Assembly (NCBI GenBank): GCA_965116555.1
Contig: OZ220698.1
Span: 2,232,001 to 2,296,000 of the forward strand
DNA length: 64,000 bases
Source: DAOUJH01 sp965116555
GTDB taxonomy: Bacteria; Chloroflexota; Dehalococcoidia; Lucifugimonadales; QGNO01
Direction of reading: 5' to 3'
The stretch's first letter is position 1. The number at the start of each line of letters is the position of its first letter. The translations under genes and the position numbers were made by a program. Shown in pieces: positions 7,475-16,443 of the stretch. The notes under the pieces are model-generated. The model had not been told where the DNA came from. It did no database searches and was given only the letters and a program-made list of their open reading frames with translations.

Positions 7475-8767
7475 ATGACCCAGACCACTTTCCCTCAGAC
7501 CCTGGCCCGCATGGACGGCGAACGCATGCGCGCCTACCGCGACAACCTATCTTTCTACCAGGGCGACCAGTGGCGGGGCCGCGCCCGTAACGGTGAGCGA
7601 CGACTCACCTTCAACTACACCAAGACCGTCCTGGAAAAGATTACCTCCTACCTGATGAGCGGCGTCAACACCGCCATCGAACCCTCCGACTCGTCGCAGG
7701 AGAGCGCCGAACGCGCCCGGCGCTCTCGGGAGGCACTGCGACGAGTCCACGAGGACAACCAGCTGGACGAGCTGGATTTCGAGACGGAGTTGGACGCCGC
7801 CATCCTCGGCGACGCCGCCTACAAGGTGACCTGGGACAACGCGGCACAGCGCGTCCACGTATCCGCGCCTGACGTGCAGGGCCTCTTCGCCTGGTGGATC
7901 GCCGACGACCCGTCGCGGGTCTGGCGCGTCGCCAGCCGCTACAAGCTATCGGTGGAGGAGGCCGCCATGCTCTACGGGGTCGAGTCTCCAAGGCGCAAGC
8001 AGGTCACCGTGGTCGAGGCCTGGACCGACGACTCGTTCCAGCTATGGGCGGACGACGTCCTGCTCCAGGAGCGCGCCAACCCCTACGGCGTCATCCCATT
8101 CGTCATCTTCCCCAACCTGCGTCTTCCCAAGTCGTTCTGGGGCGAATCGGACGTTCCGCCGCTGGTGGAACCGGCCCGCGAGCTGAACCGCGCCCTGTCG
8201 CAGCTTTCCATGATCGTGGAGCTATCCGGCAACCCCATTGCGGTGCTGGAAGGGGTTGAGCGCGCCGAGGACATAGCCGTCCAGCCCGGCGCGGTCTGGG
8301 AGCTGCCGGAGCAGGCCCGCGCCTACCTTCTCGATCTGCTTCAGGGCGGCGGCGTGCGCCTTCACGTCGACTTCATCGACCTCATATACCGCGCCATCCA
8401 CGACCTGTCGGAGGCTCCGCGCACCAGCTTCGGCGACAATCCCAAGGCGCTCTCCGGCGTGGCCTTGGAGATGGAGCTGCACCCGCTGCTGCAGAGAATA
8501 CGACGCAAGAGGCTGGTGCGCTCCGCCGCTTACAAGCGCCGCAACGAGCTCATACTGCGCATCCTGGAGCAGCGCAGCGGCGTTAGCTATCTGCCGGTGC
8601 GCCAGGAGATAATCTGGGGACCCGTGCTGCCCCAGGACAGGGGCCGCCTTGTCCGCGACGAGCAAGCACTGGTCGGCTCAGGCATCCACAGCCGGCGCAC
8701 CGCAATGGAGGCCCTCGGCGTGCCAGACCCCGATGCAGAGCTCGCCAAAGTACAAGCGGAAGGATGA
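7475..8767 (+). CDS. phage portal protein (SPP1 gp6-like)
   Basis: The start is ATG 7475, placed 4 bp after AAAGGAGG; the frame is open further upstream but without support. The 430-aa product has the layout of Gp6-type portals. Near the start come FYQGDQW and NYTKTVLEKITSYLMSG, then a long alpha/beta stem region. It ends with IWGPVLPQDRGRLVRDEQAL and GIHSRRTAMEALGVPDPDAE, a common portal ending. Twelve such subunits form the ring through which TerL pumps DNA. The length is in the usual range and no frameshift is seen. Confidence 0.85.
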   Translation: MTQTTFPQTLARMDGERMRAYRDNLSFYQGDQWRGRARNGERRLTFNYTKTVLEKITSYLMSGVNTAIEPSDSSQESAERARRSREALRRVHEDNQLDELDFETELDAAILGDAAYKVTWDNAAQRVHVSAPDVQGLFAWWIADDPSRVWRVASRYKLSVEEAAMLYGVESPRRKQVTVVEAWTDDSFQLWADDVLLQERANPYGVIPFVIFPNLRLPKSFWGESDVPPLVEPARELNRALSQLSMIVELSGNPIAVLEGVERAEDIAVQPGAVWELPEQARAYLLDLLQGGGVRLHVDFIDLIYRAIHDLSEAPRTSFGDNPKALSGVALEMELHPLLQRIRRKRLVRSAAYKRRNELILRILEQRSGVSYLPVRQEIIWGPVLPQDRGRLVRDEQALVGSGIHSRRTAMEALGVPDPDAELAKVQAEG

Positions 8768-8780
8768 ACCCGCTCCCCCC

Positions 8781-8828
8781 GTCGTTGCGAGCCCCGATAC
8801 GATCGGGGCGTGGCAATCTGGTGGCGGG
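8781..8828. repeat. dispersed repeat, family D
   Basis: The core CGAGCCCCGATACGATCGGG with flanking GTGGCAATCTGG contains the palindrome CCCCGAT/ATCGGGG. Near-identical copies lie inside the tandem array at about 27177 and 27335. It occupies the gap between the portal and scaffold-like genes, where no other gene is seen. Confidence 0.75.
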
Positions 8829-8937
8829 GTGGAATTCCTCATCGCCACGCTCCCCAATGAAACCACCCTGCCATCTCCTTCTTCCCCAAGCCGCCAACCG
8901 CGTCCTATTCTGAATGCATAACGCAGAGGAGGGCAAC

Positions 8938-9363
8938 ATGGAACAAGTAACCCCTGAAGAGACGATGGTAGAACCCACCGAGCAGGACGATGAAGCCGCC
9001 GAAGCCGCCACGGCGCCGGACGAGCTTGCCGAGCTCCGCTCGGCCCTGGAGCAGCGCGACCTTGAGATCGAATCGCTGCAGAGCAGACTCGCCTCTGCCA
9101 CCGCCCGCTATCGAGAAGCGCTGCTCGCCGCCGCCCCAGAAATCCCGGAGGAGCTGGTCGTGGGAGAATCGCCGGAGGAGGTCGAGGCCTCCCTGGCCGG
9201 AGCGCGGCAGATGGTGGAGAGGGTGCGCGGGCGAATCGAGTCACAGATTGCCGATGAACGCATCCCTTCCGGTGCGCCGGTAAGAGGGGCGCAGGAGTTC
9301 AGCGACATGTCGTCGCGGGAGAAGATAGCCTACGCCCTGACCCAGCGGTCACAGGGGCGGTGA
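8938..9363 (+). CDS. acidic coiled-coil protein, phage scaffold-like
   Basis: The start is ATG 8938 behind GAGGAGGGCAAC. The frame is open from 8914, but the site favours the shorter form. The 141-aa protein has a very acidic N-terminus (EETMVEPTEQDDEAAEAA), then a strong coiled coil (ELRSALEQRDLEIESLQSRL) and a basic C-terminal tail. Acidic/coiled-coil proteins directly after a portal are typically capsid scaffolding proteins. No capsid gene follows, however, and the next gene is a host protease on the opposite strand. The island therefore ends here. Confidence 0.6.
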   Translation: MEQVTPEETMVEPTEQDDEAAEAATAPDELAELRSALEQRDLEIESLQSRLASATARYREALLAAAPEIPEELVVGESPEEVEASLAGARQMVERVRGRIESQIADERIPSGAPVRGAQEFSDMSSREKIAYALTQRSQGR

Positions 9364-9384
9364 TTGCACTCTCGCCTGTATCCT

Positions 9385-9573
9385 CCCGTTCATGGTGAGC
9401 CTGTCGAACCATATGAGCGGGAGGGTTGCGTTGCTGCCTCTTGCCAGCCTGTTAGTTCACCCCGTAACGCCCCCAACCGTCATTCCCGTGCTTGACACGG
9501 GAATCCAAAGAGCCGTGGGCCGCCCTCAAACTCCCGCTCACTTGAGCTTGTCGAAGGAAAAGGCGTGAGCGGG
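9385..9573. repeat. three palindromic repeats downstream of the phage island
   Basis: Two related hairpins contain GAGCCTGTCGAACC (9385-9421, bounded by CCCGTTCAT and ATGAGCGGG) and GAGCTTGTCGAAGG (9533-9573, bounded by CCCGCTCA and TGAGCGGG). Between them, 9476-9507 holds a family A variant with arms TTCCCGTG/CACGGGAA. The stretch between the scaffold-like gene and the protease gene holds no ORF I would support. Confidence 0.75.
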
Positions 9574-9578
9574 AACCG

Positions 9579-10880
9579 TTATAGCCGGATCGCGTTCTGG
9601 AACTGCTTGTCGCTGCGGTACGGGCCTACCACCGCCAGGTTCAGCTTGTCCCTGGCTAGGAACTGGTTCGCCGCCTGCCTCACGTCTTCCGTGGTGACCT
9701 CGTCCACGCGCTCCACCACCTGGTCCACGGTGCGCACCTCGTTGTGCAGTAGCTCTTGTGCGCCTCCCCAGGCGGCGACGGCTCGAGTGTCCTCCATGCG
9801 AAGCAGCAAGCGGCCCTTGGCCAGCTCACGCGCCCGGTGCAGGTCTTCATCCGGAATGTCTTCCTTCAGACGGTTCAGCTCCTCAATCGTCGTCTCAATG
9901 GCGTAGCGCGCTTTCTTGGGGTCCACGCCGAAATATATGGCTATGGAACCCGTGTCGCGGAAATGGCTAGCCGAGCTATGGATATCGTAAGCCAGCCCCC
10001 GTTTCTCCCGCACCTCCAGGAAGAGACGGCTGCTCATCCCCTCTCCCATCACCCCGTTCATCATATCCATGGGATATCTCTGCGGATGGCGGGTGGAGAT
10101 GCCGGGAAGGGAAAGCGCCAGGTGCGCCTGCTCCGTCTTGCGATACTCCATGCGCGCTTGCGGTTCCTGCCTGCTTTCGTCGCTGGCCGGCTCCCAGCCT
10201 AACGGTGACCCGGAAGGCCAGTCCTTGACCATGGGCGTCACCGCGTCCAGCATCTCTTCATTCGACAGGCTTCCCGCTATGCTGATCACCACGTTGCTGG
10301 CCCCGTACTGGTGCTGGAACCAGTCGGTCAGCATCTCCTGAGTGATGCCGTTGACCGTTTCCTTGCTGCCGCCGACGTCACGCCCCATGGGATGGTCCGG
10401 CCACAGCATCTGGTCGGTGAGCATCTCCACTCGATAGCCGGGATAATCGTTCGACATCGCCAGCTCTTCCTGGATGACGCTGCGCTCCTTCTCCACCTCT
10501 TCGCTGTCCATCAAGGGGTTGCGGACCATGTCGACCAGCACGTCCAGTGCGCTTTGGAAGTGCGGCGCCGCCACCTTGCACCAGTAGGCCGTGATCTCGC
10601 GGTCTGTGCTGCCGTTCATCATGCCGCCCACCTGCTCGATGGCTCCGGTGATCTCGGCGGCGGTCTGCCTGCGAGGCGTGCCCTTGAACAGCATGTGCTC
10701 CAGGTAGTGCGAAATCCCCGCATGCTCGTCGTCCTCGTAGCGTGAGCCGCTGCCCACGTATATGCATATCGATACCGAGCGGGTATGCGGCATGGACGCG
10801 GTCAACACGCGGATGCCGTTGTCTAGGACTGTCTTTTGATGCATCGTGGGCCCAACGAGCCGGTTCAGGATTTGGCCCAT
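9579..10880 (-). CDS. M16 family zinc metallopeptidase (processing-protease-like)
   Basis: The 433-aa protein carries the inverted zinc motif HYLEH (residues 58-62, HxxEH) inside the context GISHYLEHMLFKGT. A distal acidic stretch (EVEKERSVIQEELAM) supplies the third ligand, as in mitochondrial-processing-peptidase and YmxG-type bacterial M16 peptidases. The length matches a one-subunit M16B enzyme. The second half (AHLALSLPGISTRHP and EKRGLAYDIHS) matches the C-terminal M16 domain. The start is either ATG 10880 or ATG 10844; neither has a strong ribosome-binding site. It likely degrades peptides or processes proteins in the cytoplasm. Confidence 0.92.
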   Translation of the reverse strand: MGQILNRLVGPTMHQKTVLDNGIRVLTASMPHTRSVSICIYVGSGSRYEDDEHAGISHYLEHMLFKGTPRRQTAAEITGAIEQVGGMMNGSTDREITAYWCKVAAPHFQSALDVLVDMVRNPLMDSEEVEKERSVIQEELAMSNDYPGYRVEMLTDQMLWPDHPMGRDVGGSKETVNGITQEMLTDWFQHQYGASNVVISIAGSLSNEEMLDAVTPMVKDWPSGSPLGWEPASDESRQEPQARMEYRKTEQAHLALSLPGISTRHPQRYPMDMMNGVMGEGMSSRLFLEVREKRGLAYDIHSSASHFRDTGSIAIYFGVDPKKARYAIETTIEELNRLKEDIPDEDLHRARELAKGRLLLRMEDTRAVAAWGGAQELLHNEVRTVDQVVERVDEVTTEDVRQAANQFLARDKLNLAVVGPYRSDKQFQNAIRL

Positions 10881-10966
10881 TGTAGCGGATGCCTTGCCCT
10901 GTAAGTCAAACAGGACGATGGCGCTTTTCCGACTGTTTCAGAAGGGTGGAGAGGGTGCTCCCCCGT

Positions 10967-11001
10967 CCGTCATACCCGCGCAGGCGGGTATCCAGGGGCG
11001 G
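10967..11001. repeat. REP-like GC palindrome, family A
   Basis: This is a copy of the family A unit with TACCCGCGCAGGCGGGTA as the hairpin, followed by TCCAGGGGCGG. It lies in the gap between the M16 peptidase start and the helicase stop. The compensating change of both arms (ATA/TAT instead of ATG/CAT) keeps the stem paired, which suggests selection on, or descent as, a hairpin. Confidence 0.8.
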
Positions 11002-11024
11002 CTGGGGAATTAACGTAGCAACCC

Positions 11025-13217
11025 CTACTTCCCCGACACCTTCTCCAACGGCGCAATGCTCAGCAGCAGACGCTTCACGCCCGCCTTCCCTTTGAACGCT
11101 ACCGTCGCCTCATGGTCGTTCCCCGATGCTATGCAGTTGACCACAATCCCATCGCCGAAGGCCTTGTGACGCACCTTGTCACCCGTCCGCAACGGCGGTC
11201 CCGCCTCATCCGTTGCCTCGGTCCGGCCGCGCCGCCTTGGCCATTGCCACGGCGTGGAAACGGCCACCGGCTGCTCTATGAGCTCTCTGGGAATGTCGGC
11301 AAGGAAGCGCGACGGCGTGCCGGCCATGCTTAAGCCCATGAGCCGGCGTCGAAAAGCGCGGAACAGGTAGAGGCGCTCCTCCGCCCTGGTTATACCCACG
11401 TAAAACAGACGGCGCTCCTCCTCCATCTGATCCGGGTCGTCCATGGAGCGCGAGTGTGGCAGCAACCGTTCCTCCAGCCCAATGATGAACACGACGGGGA
11501 ACTCCAGCCCCTTGGCTTGGTGCAGGGTGATCAGGGTTAGAGCATCCTTGCTTTCGTCCAGGCTGTCCACGTCGGAGACAAGGGATATCCTCTCCAGGAA
11601 AGCGGCCAGCGAGCTATCTTCCTCTCCCGCCAGCAGCTCCTCCACCTCGGCGGCCTGCCCTTTCAGTTCCAGAACGTTCTCCCACTGCTCCTCACCACGT
11701 TCGTCCTCCTGAAGGTACCTCCGATAGCCTATCCTTTCCAGCAACAGGTCTATCAGCCCGGCGGCTCCCACCTTCTCCGCCTGCTCGATCAGATAGCCCA
11801 TGAGGCTGACGAACCGCTCTATAGCGGCGACGGCCCTCGCCGCAATCCCAGGCTTCACGTCGCCTACCTCTCCGGCGGCAATCGCCTGTAGAGCCGCGTA
11901 CAGGGGCAGACCGATCTCTTGCGCCCACCGGGTCACTTCCTCCATTGTTCTGGAGCCTATGCCCCTCGACGGCACGTTGACGATGCGGTTCAGGCTCACC
12001 TCGTCGTACGGGTTCTGCACAACCCTCAGATAGGCGACCACGTCCTTGACCTCGCGCCTCTGGTAGAACCTGACGCCGCCTATCAGACGGTAGGTCATTC
12101 CGTAGCGCAGGCAGGCTTCCTCCATTGCCCTGGACTGTGCGTTTATGCGGTACATCACGGCACAATCGCCCAGGGACAGACCCTCCTCTCTGACCAGCCT
12201 GTCGACCTCTTGAACCACCATGCGGGCTTCCTCGTCCTCGTTATGCCCCTCGCGCACCACCAGGGGACGACCCTGCCCCCTGCCGGTGAACAGGTCGTTC
12301 TCCAACCTGTTCCGGTTGGGAGCTATGACCCCCTTTGCCGCCTCTAAAATGTTCTTTGTGGAGCGGTAGTTCTCCGCCAGTGTGACCACCCTGGCTTCCG
12401 GGTAGTCCCTCTGGAACGACAAAATGTTTCTGATGTCAGCGTTGCGCCAGGAGTAGATCGACTGATCGGGGTCGCCCACAACGCAGATGTTGCGGTACTC
12501 TCCGGCAAGCAGCTTGGCCAGGGCGTACTGGGCTATGTTGGTGTCCTGGAACTCGTCGATGAGCAGGTGCAGGTAGCGCGACTGGTACTTCTCAAGCACC
12601 TGGGGTGCGTCCTGCAGCAGCTTCACGGTCTTTGACAGCAGGTCGTCGAAGTCCAGGGCCCTGCTCTGCCAGAGCAGCGATTCGTACCGTTCGTACACCC
12701 TGAGCACAATCTCCTCGTAGTAGCTCGACACGGCGTCGGCAAAGCCCGCCGGGTCTATCAGGTTGCTCTTGGCTCCTGAGATGAAGTTGCTCACGGCGCG
12801 CAACGGGTACCGCTTGGGGTCTATTTCGCCCTCTTCCATGGCCCGTTTCAACAGAGCCATGGTGTCGTCGTCGTCGTAGATGACAAAGCTGCGGTCCAGC
12901 CCTATGTGATGGCCGTCGCGCCTCAGTATCGAAACGCACAGCGAGTGGAACGTGCTGCAGGTCAACCCCTCGGCGCGGCTGCCCAGCAGGCGCTCCAATC
13001 TGTACCGCATCTCTCGCGCCGCCTTGTTGGTGAAGGTCACCGCGGCGATGCGGTACGGACTGATGCCGCAAACGCGCACCAGATAAGCGATGCGATGTGT
13101 GATGACGCGGGTCTTGCCGCTGCCCGGGCCTGCCACTATGAGCATGGGGCCCTCTATGGACTCGGCGGCCTCTCTCTGCGCCGGGTTTAGTCCTTCCAGG
13201 ATATGGCTGGTCTGCAC
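11025..13217 (-). CDS. pcrA: UvrD/PcrA superfamily 1 DNA helicase
   Basis: The 730-aa protein has all the superfamily 1A motifs in order. These are Walker A GPGSGKT (residues 30-36), Ia (AVTFTNKAAREM), II (DEFQDTN), III (GDPDQSIYSWRNAD), IV (LAENYRS), V (LITLHQAKGLEFPVVFI) and VI (RRLFYVGITRAEERLYLF). A C-terminal extension ends with the Tudor-like GDKVRHKAFGDGIVV segment that PcrA uses to contact RNA polymerase. It unwinds DNA 3'-5' in nucleotide-excision and mismatch repair and removes nucleoprotein blocks. The gene is single and intact. Confidence 0.95.
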   Translation of the reverse strand: MQTSHILEGLNPAQREAAESIEGPMLIVAGPGSGKTRVITHRIAYLVRVCGISPYRIAAVTFTNKAAREMRYRLERLLGSRAEGLTCSTFHSLCVSILRRDGHHIGLDRSFVIYDDDDTMALLKRAMEEGEIDPKRYPLRAVSNFISGAKSNLIDPAGFADAVSSYYEEIVLRVYERYESLLWQSRALDFDDLLSKTVKLLQDAPQVLEKYQSRYLHLLIDEFQDTNIAQYALAKLLAGEYRNICVVGDPDQSIYSWRNADIRNILSFQRDYPEARVVTLAENYRSTKNILEAAKGVIAPNRNRLENDLFTGRGQGRPLVVREGHNEDEEARMVVQEVDRLVREEGLSLGDCAVMYRINAQSRAMEEACLRYGMTYRLIGGVRFYQRREVKDVVAYLRVVQNPYDEVSLNRIVNVPSRGIGSRTMEEVTRWAQEIGLPLYAALQAIAAGEVGDVKPGIAARAVAAIERFVSLMGYLIEQAEKVGAAGLIDLLLERIGYRRYLQEDERGEEQWENVLELKGQAAEVEELLAGEEDSSLAAFLERISLVSDVDSLDESKDALTLITLHQAKGLEFPVVFIIGLEERLLPHSRSMDDPDQMEEERRLFYVGITRAEERLYLFRAFRRRLMGLSMAGTPSRFLADIPRELIEQPVAVSTPWQWPRRRGRTEATDEAGPPLRTGDKVRHKAFGDGIVVNCIASGNDHEATVAFKGKAGVKRLLLSIAPLEKVSGK

Positions 13218-13313
13218 AATACACCGATTATAGCAAGCCGCAGCGCGATAGTTAGAGGCCTGAATGGCACGTTTGAAGCAGGTCTCATAAGCGGCGATGC
13301 CAAGTCCCCCACA

Positions 13314-13487
13314 CCGTCATCCCGTGCTTGGCACGGGAATCCACCCACCTCCCTCTTATTCTGTGGAGCCGCCAGTGACGAAGAATCCAAAGCGATAGCT
13401 GTGGTAGGCAGGACCAGTTTAGAAACAGCCGCCCGTCCTGCCTTAAAACCTCTTCCCCCTTGACGGGGGAAGATTGAGATGGGGGTG
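13314..13487. repeat. composite dispersed repeat (families A variant, E and B)
   Basis: In order, a family A variant with arms CCCGTG/CACGGG lies at 13314-13344. An AAGAATCCAAAGCGATAGCT segment (family E) with CAGCCGCCCGTCCTGCC follows. A family B element lies at 13445-13487. The same E-plus-B arrangement appears inverted at 44911-45060, and E plus A at 24288-24405. The gap from 13218 to 13603 holds these repeats and no ORF I can support. Confidence 0.8.
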
Positions 13488-13603
13488 CACCACCTGAGCA
13501 ACCACACACCGCTCATCCTGAGCTTGGCGCATCGGATGAGCAGCGCTGGCAGTCGCGCTCTCTTGCCGCCGAGCTGGGCAACGGCAGGCCATACCCCCGC
13601 AGC

Positions 13604-14272
13604 CTAAGCCACGTTGAGCACTACTTGACCCCGGCGGCGGCTGAAGCTGTCGACGCGTTCCTGGAATAGCTGCTGGTACTCCGGCGAGCGGATGCGGTCC
13701 ACCGTCATTATCACCGCGTCCTCGCGGTTGTCGGCGTAGTACCTTCTCCGGATGCCGTCCTTGATGAAGCCGTACTTCTCGTACAGAGCGTGTGCTGGGA
13801 AGTTGCTCACCCGAGCCTCCAGCGTCACCCGCTGCGCTCTCCTGGCCATTGCCATCTCCATCGTGCCCAGCATCAGAAGCTCGCCCAGGCCTCTGCCCCT
13901 GAACTCCTCCCTCACCGCAATCGATGTGATGTGCGCTTCATCCGACATGAACCAGACCCCAACGTAGCCGACAACGAACTCGTTCCAGTCGCCGGTCGCT
14001 ATCTGCTCCGGCGGGGCCACCAGTGACTTCATCCCGGAGAGCAGCCGTTGCAGAAACGCCTTGGGCGCTTCCAAGGATGGAGCGGGCTGCTCCGCGCCTG
14101 ACTCCCCGTCGGTTCCCGCTATGGGAGACGACGCGACAAGGTAGCGGGCCAGCTTGTTGTTAAGCTCCTTCTTCAGCGGTGTCGGAGGCCACGTAGTGGG
14201 GAAAGCCTCGCGCTCTATGTCGGCGACTTGAGGGATGTCCTCAAGCGTCATGGGACGAATTCTGAAATCCAT
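13604..14272 (-). CDS. rimI: ribosomal protein alanine N-acetyltransferase-like GNAT
   Basis: The 222-aa protein has the GNAT acetyl-CoA site (SIAVREEFRGRGLGELLM) followed by TLEARVSNFPAHALYEKYGF, the RimI-type arrangement. The N-terminus (MTLEDIPQVADIEREAFPTT) also matches RimI, which acetylates the N-terminus of ribosomal protein S18. It is longer than the usual 150-160 residues because of an insertion at roughly residues 52-95, rich in Ser/Pro/Glu, between the early strands. That insertion and the basic C-terminal tail make the exact substrate uncertain. tsaB, often linked to rimI, lies 46 kb away. Confidence 0.8.
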   Translation of the reverse strand: MDFRIRPMTLEDIPQVADIEREAFPTTWPPTPLKKELNNKLARYLVASSPIAGTDGESGAEQPAPSLEAPKAFLQRLLSGMKSLVAPPEQIATGDWNEFVVGYVGVWFMSDEAHITSIAVREEFRGRGLGELLMLGTMEMAMARRAQRVTLEARVSNFPAHALYEKYGFIKDGIRRRYYADNREDAVIMTVDRIRSPEYQQLFQERVDSFSRRRGQVVLNVA

Positions 14273-14350
14273 CTTTCTCAGGCGTTGAGCAGGTTGAAAG
14301 TTGAGCCTATTTTACCATATGGGTAAACTTGCCACTGAAGGACTATTCTC

Positions 14351-14932
14351 GTGATATCCAATCAAACGACCACCGTGTACCTGCTCAGGCACGCCGAAAG
14401 CCGGCCCAGCGCTACAGTCAACGAGCCGGATTGGCCGCTCAGCGACCTGGGCAAGGAGCAGGCACGCGACCTAGTGCCCACCCTGGCCAAGTTGGATATC
14501 GACCACGTTTACACAAGCCCCTTTCTCAGAGCAGTCGAAACAGCGAAGCCCTTCGCCGATTTCGCGGGCAAGCCGTTGCGTATCTACGATGAGCTACGAG
14601 AGCAACACAGTCTTTGGGTGGACTCTGTGGAGGACTTCATGGATCAGATGCGTAAGAGGTGGGAAGACTTTCATTTCACGCCTCCCGGCACCGAATCGAA
14701 CGCTGAGTGCCAGCTGAGGGTTGTGAACGCCGTCAGGGATCTCATCAGACGACATCCCGGAAGGACCTTGCTGGTCTCTTCACACGGTAGTGCCATATCC
14801 CTTTTGTTGAACAGCATCCACTCCTCGTTTAGCTTCGATGGATGGATGGCGATGAAGAACCCCGACCTTTTCCGGATTAAATCCGAAGGGGATTCACTAG
14901 CCTGGGACCGGTCGTGGCATGAACAGAGCTAG
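14351..14932 (+). CDS. histidine phosphatase family protein (phosphoglycerate mutase-like)
   Basis: The 193-aa protein has the catalytic RHG-type motif as LLRHAES (phospho-accepting His, residue 14), then DWPLSDLGKEQA, TSPFLRAVETA and the second His in VSSHGSA. These make it a branch 1 histidine phosphatase that hydrolyses phosphomonoesters. The replacement of Gly by Ala in RHA is common in this branch. The start is GTG 14351. It overlaps the following acetyltransferase gene by 14 bp, suggesting coupled expression. The substrate is unknown. Confidence 0.9.
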   Translation: MISNQTTTVYLLRHAESRPSATVNEPDWPLSDLGKEQARDLVPTLAKLDIDHVYTSPFLRAVETAKPFADFAGKPLRIYDELREQHSLWVDSVEDFMDQMRKRWEDFHFTPPGTESNAECQLRVVNAVRDLIRRHPGRTLLVSSHGSAISLLLNSIHSSFSFDGWMAMKNPDLFRIKSEGDSLAWDRSWHEQS

Positions 14933-15362
14933 GGACATAGCCATCAGACCTGCGCTTCCATCTGACACTCCTGCCTTGCTCTTGCTCGACACCGCCAGAC
15001 CAAGACTCCCTGAAAGGGGACGTTTCATAGAGAACGCAGTAAGCGCGAATACCTGTTTTGTCGCGATCTTGGACGGCACAATCGTTGGATACGCCGTCTT
15101 GGAATATACCTTCTATGGCTACGGGTTCATATCAATGGTCATGGTTTCTCTCGACCACCGGCGGAAGGGCGTAGGACAAGCATTAGTCAGTTACGTTGAG
15201 GATACCTGTGCCACTCCCAAGATATTCACCTCAACAAATTCCTCCAACCTCCCCATGAGGGGTCTGCTGAGCAAGCTGGGATATGCGTTTTGCGGCCTGA
15301 TCAGAGAACTGGACCCGGACGACACCGAGTGGGTTTACATGAAACCAACGCCGCAAAAGTGA
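14919..15362 (+). CDS. GNAT family N-acetyltransferase
   Basis: The 147-aa protein has the acetyl-CoA binding pattern VMVSLDHRRKGVGQALVSYV, preceded by the central strand with IVGYAVLEYTFYGYG and followed by STNSSNLPMRGLLSKLGY. This is a complete single-domain GNAT fold. Its ATG lies within the end of the histidine phosphatase gene, so the two are probably made together. The acceptor substrate cannot be deduced. It converges with pheS, with 22 bp between stops. Confidence 0.88.
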   Translation: MNRARDIAIRPALPSDTPALLLLDTARPRLPERGRFIENAVSANTCFVAILDGTIVGYAVLEYTFYGYGFISMVMVSLDHRRKGVGQALVSYVEDTCATPKIFTSTNSSNLPMRGLLSKLGYAFCGLIRELDPDDTEWVYMKPTPQK

Positions 15363-15384
15363 CGCCGTTAGAGAGTCTACTCCC

Positions 15385-16443
15385 CTAGAACTGGCTCAGG
15401 AAGCGCATGTCGTTGGTGTAGAAGTGGCGTATATCGTCGATGCCGTACTTCAGCATGGCGATGCGCTCCGGCCCCAACCCAAAGGCAAAGCCCGTGTACT
15501 TCCGCGAGTCGTAGCCCACGCCTTCCAGGACGTGCGGATGCACCATGCCCGCTCCCATGATCTCTATCCAGCCCGTCTCCTTGCAGATGCGGCAACCCTC
15601 TCCCTTGCAGGAAAAGCAGTCTATGGACATGTCCACGCCCGGCTCCACAAAGGGGAAGTAGTCGCAGCGGAACCGCACCCGGCGCTCCTCGCCGAAGATG
15701 CGCCGTGCGAACTCGTACAGCGTTCCCTTCAGATCGGCAAAGGTGATGCCGTCGTCCACCGCCAGCCCCTCCACCTGATAGAAATGCCACTCGTGGGTGG
15801 CGTCGCTCGCCTCGTAGCGATAGCACTTGCCGGGCACCACCACGCGCACCGGCGGCTTTGTGCCCTCCATGATGCGGGCCTGCATCGGCGATGTGTGGGT
15901 GCGCATCAGCATACGGCGTCCCTGTGGCGTCGGGTCTTCCCAATCTACCCATAGCGTGTCCCACATGTCTCGCGCCGGGTGATCGCGGGGTATGTTCAGA
16001 GCGTCGAAGTTGTAGTGCTCCCACTCCACCTCCGGCCCCTCCACCACGCTGAAGCCCATCGATACGAAAGCATCCAATATCTGGCGCACCATCTGGGTAG
16101 TGGGGTGCAGCCGTCCCCGCGGCACGGGCCTGCCGGGCAGCGTGACGTCTATGCCACCCTCCTCCAGGTACCGGGCGCGTTCCGTCTCTTTCAACGCCTG
16201 GTTGCGCTCCTGGAATCGCTCTTCCAGTACCGCCTTGACCCTGTTCGCCTCCGCTCCAACCGACCGCCGCTCCTCCACCGACAGTGAACCTAGTTGCCGC
16301 AGCAGCAGCGTCAAACGCCCGCGACGGCCCAGGTAGGCGACTCTCCACGACTCCAGGCCGTCCTCGCCCGCCGCCGACTCCAAGACGCGCTGCGCTTCCT
16401 GCGAAAGCTGGCCAAGCTCATCCAGCAAAGGTGTTTCAGACAT
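15385..16443 (-). CDS. pheS: phenylalanyl-tRNA synthetase alpha subunit
   Basis: The 352-aa protein has the N-terminal coiled-coil tRNA-binding arm (YLGRRGRLTLLLRQLGSLS). The class II catalytic core follows: motif 2 region VVVPGKCYRYEASDATHEWH and motif 3 region YTGFAFGLGPERIAMLKYGI. A CFSCKGEGCRIC cluster in the core probably binds zinc, as in many thermophile and Chloroflexota PheS proteins. Its length fits the family. The beta subunit gene pheT, which usually follows pheS, is not adjacent; the next gene downstream is convergent. So pheT must lie elsewhere. Confidence 0.95.
   Translation of the reverse strand: MSETPLLDELGQLSQEAQRVLESAAGEDGLESWRVAYLGRRGRLTLLLRQLGSLSVEERRSVGAEANRVKAVLEERFQERNQALKETERARYLEEGGIDVTLPGRPVPRGRLHPTTQMVRQILDAFVSMGFSVVEGPEVEWEHYNFDALNIPRDHPARDMWDTLWVDWEDPTPQGRRMLMRTHTSPMQARIMEGTKPPVRVVVPGKCYRYEASDATHEWHFYQVEGLAVDDGITFADLKGTLYEFARRIFGEERRVRFRCDYFPFVEPGVDMSIDCFSCKGEGCRICKETGWIEIMGAGMVHPHVLEGVGYDSRKYTGFAFGLGPERIAMLKYGIDDIRHFYTNDMRFLSQF

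Larger units (their letters stand above)
4380..9363 (+). mobile_element. phage packaging island / prophage remnant
   Basis: Eight collinear genes (small ORFs, TerL, Cys/HTH, portal, scaffold-like) form a packaging module. No capsid, head-tail, tail, lysis or integrase genes lie between the flanking host genes at 4092 and 9579. The reading frames are intact, although the module is incomplete for any known tailed phage. It may be a decayed prophage, a satellite that borrows capsids, or part of a split gene-transfer-agent-like system. Direct repeats that could be attachment sites were not identified. Confidence 0.65.

Noticed and set aside
13604..14272. rimI insertion considered as a second domain
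   Set aside because: The extra stretch is low in complexity and hydrophobic core; no known domain is visible.
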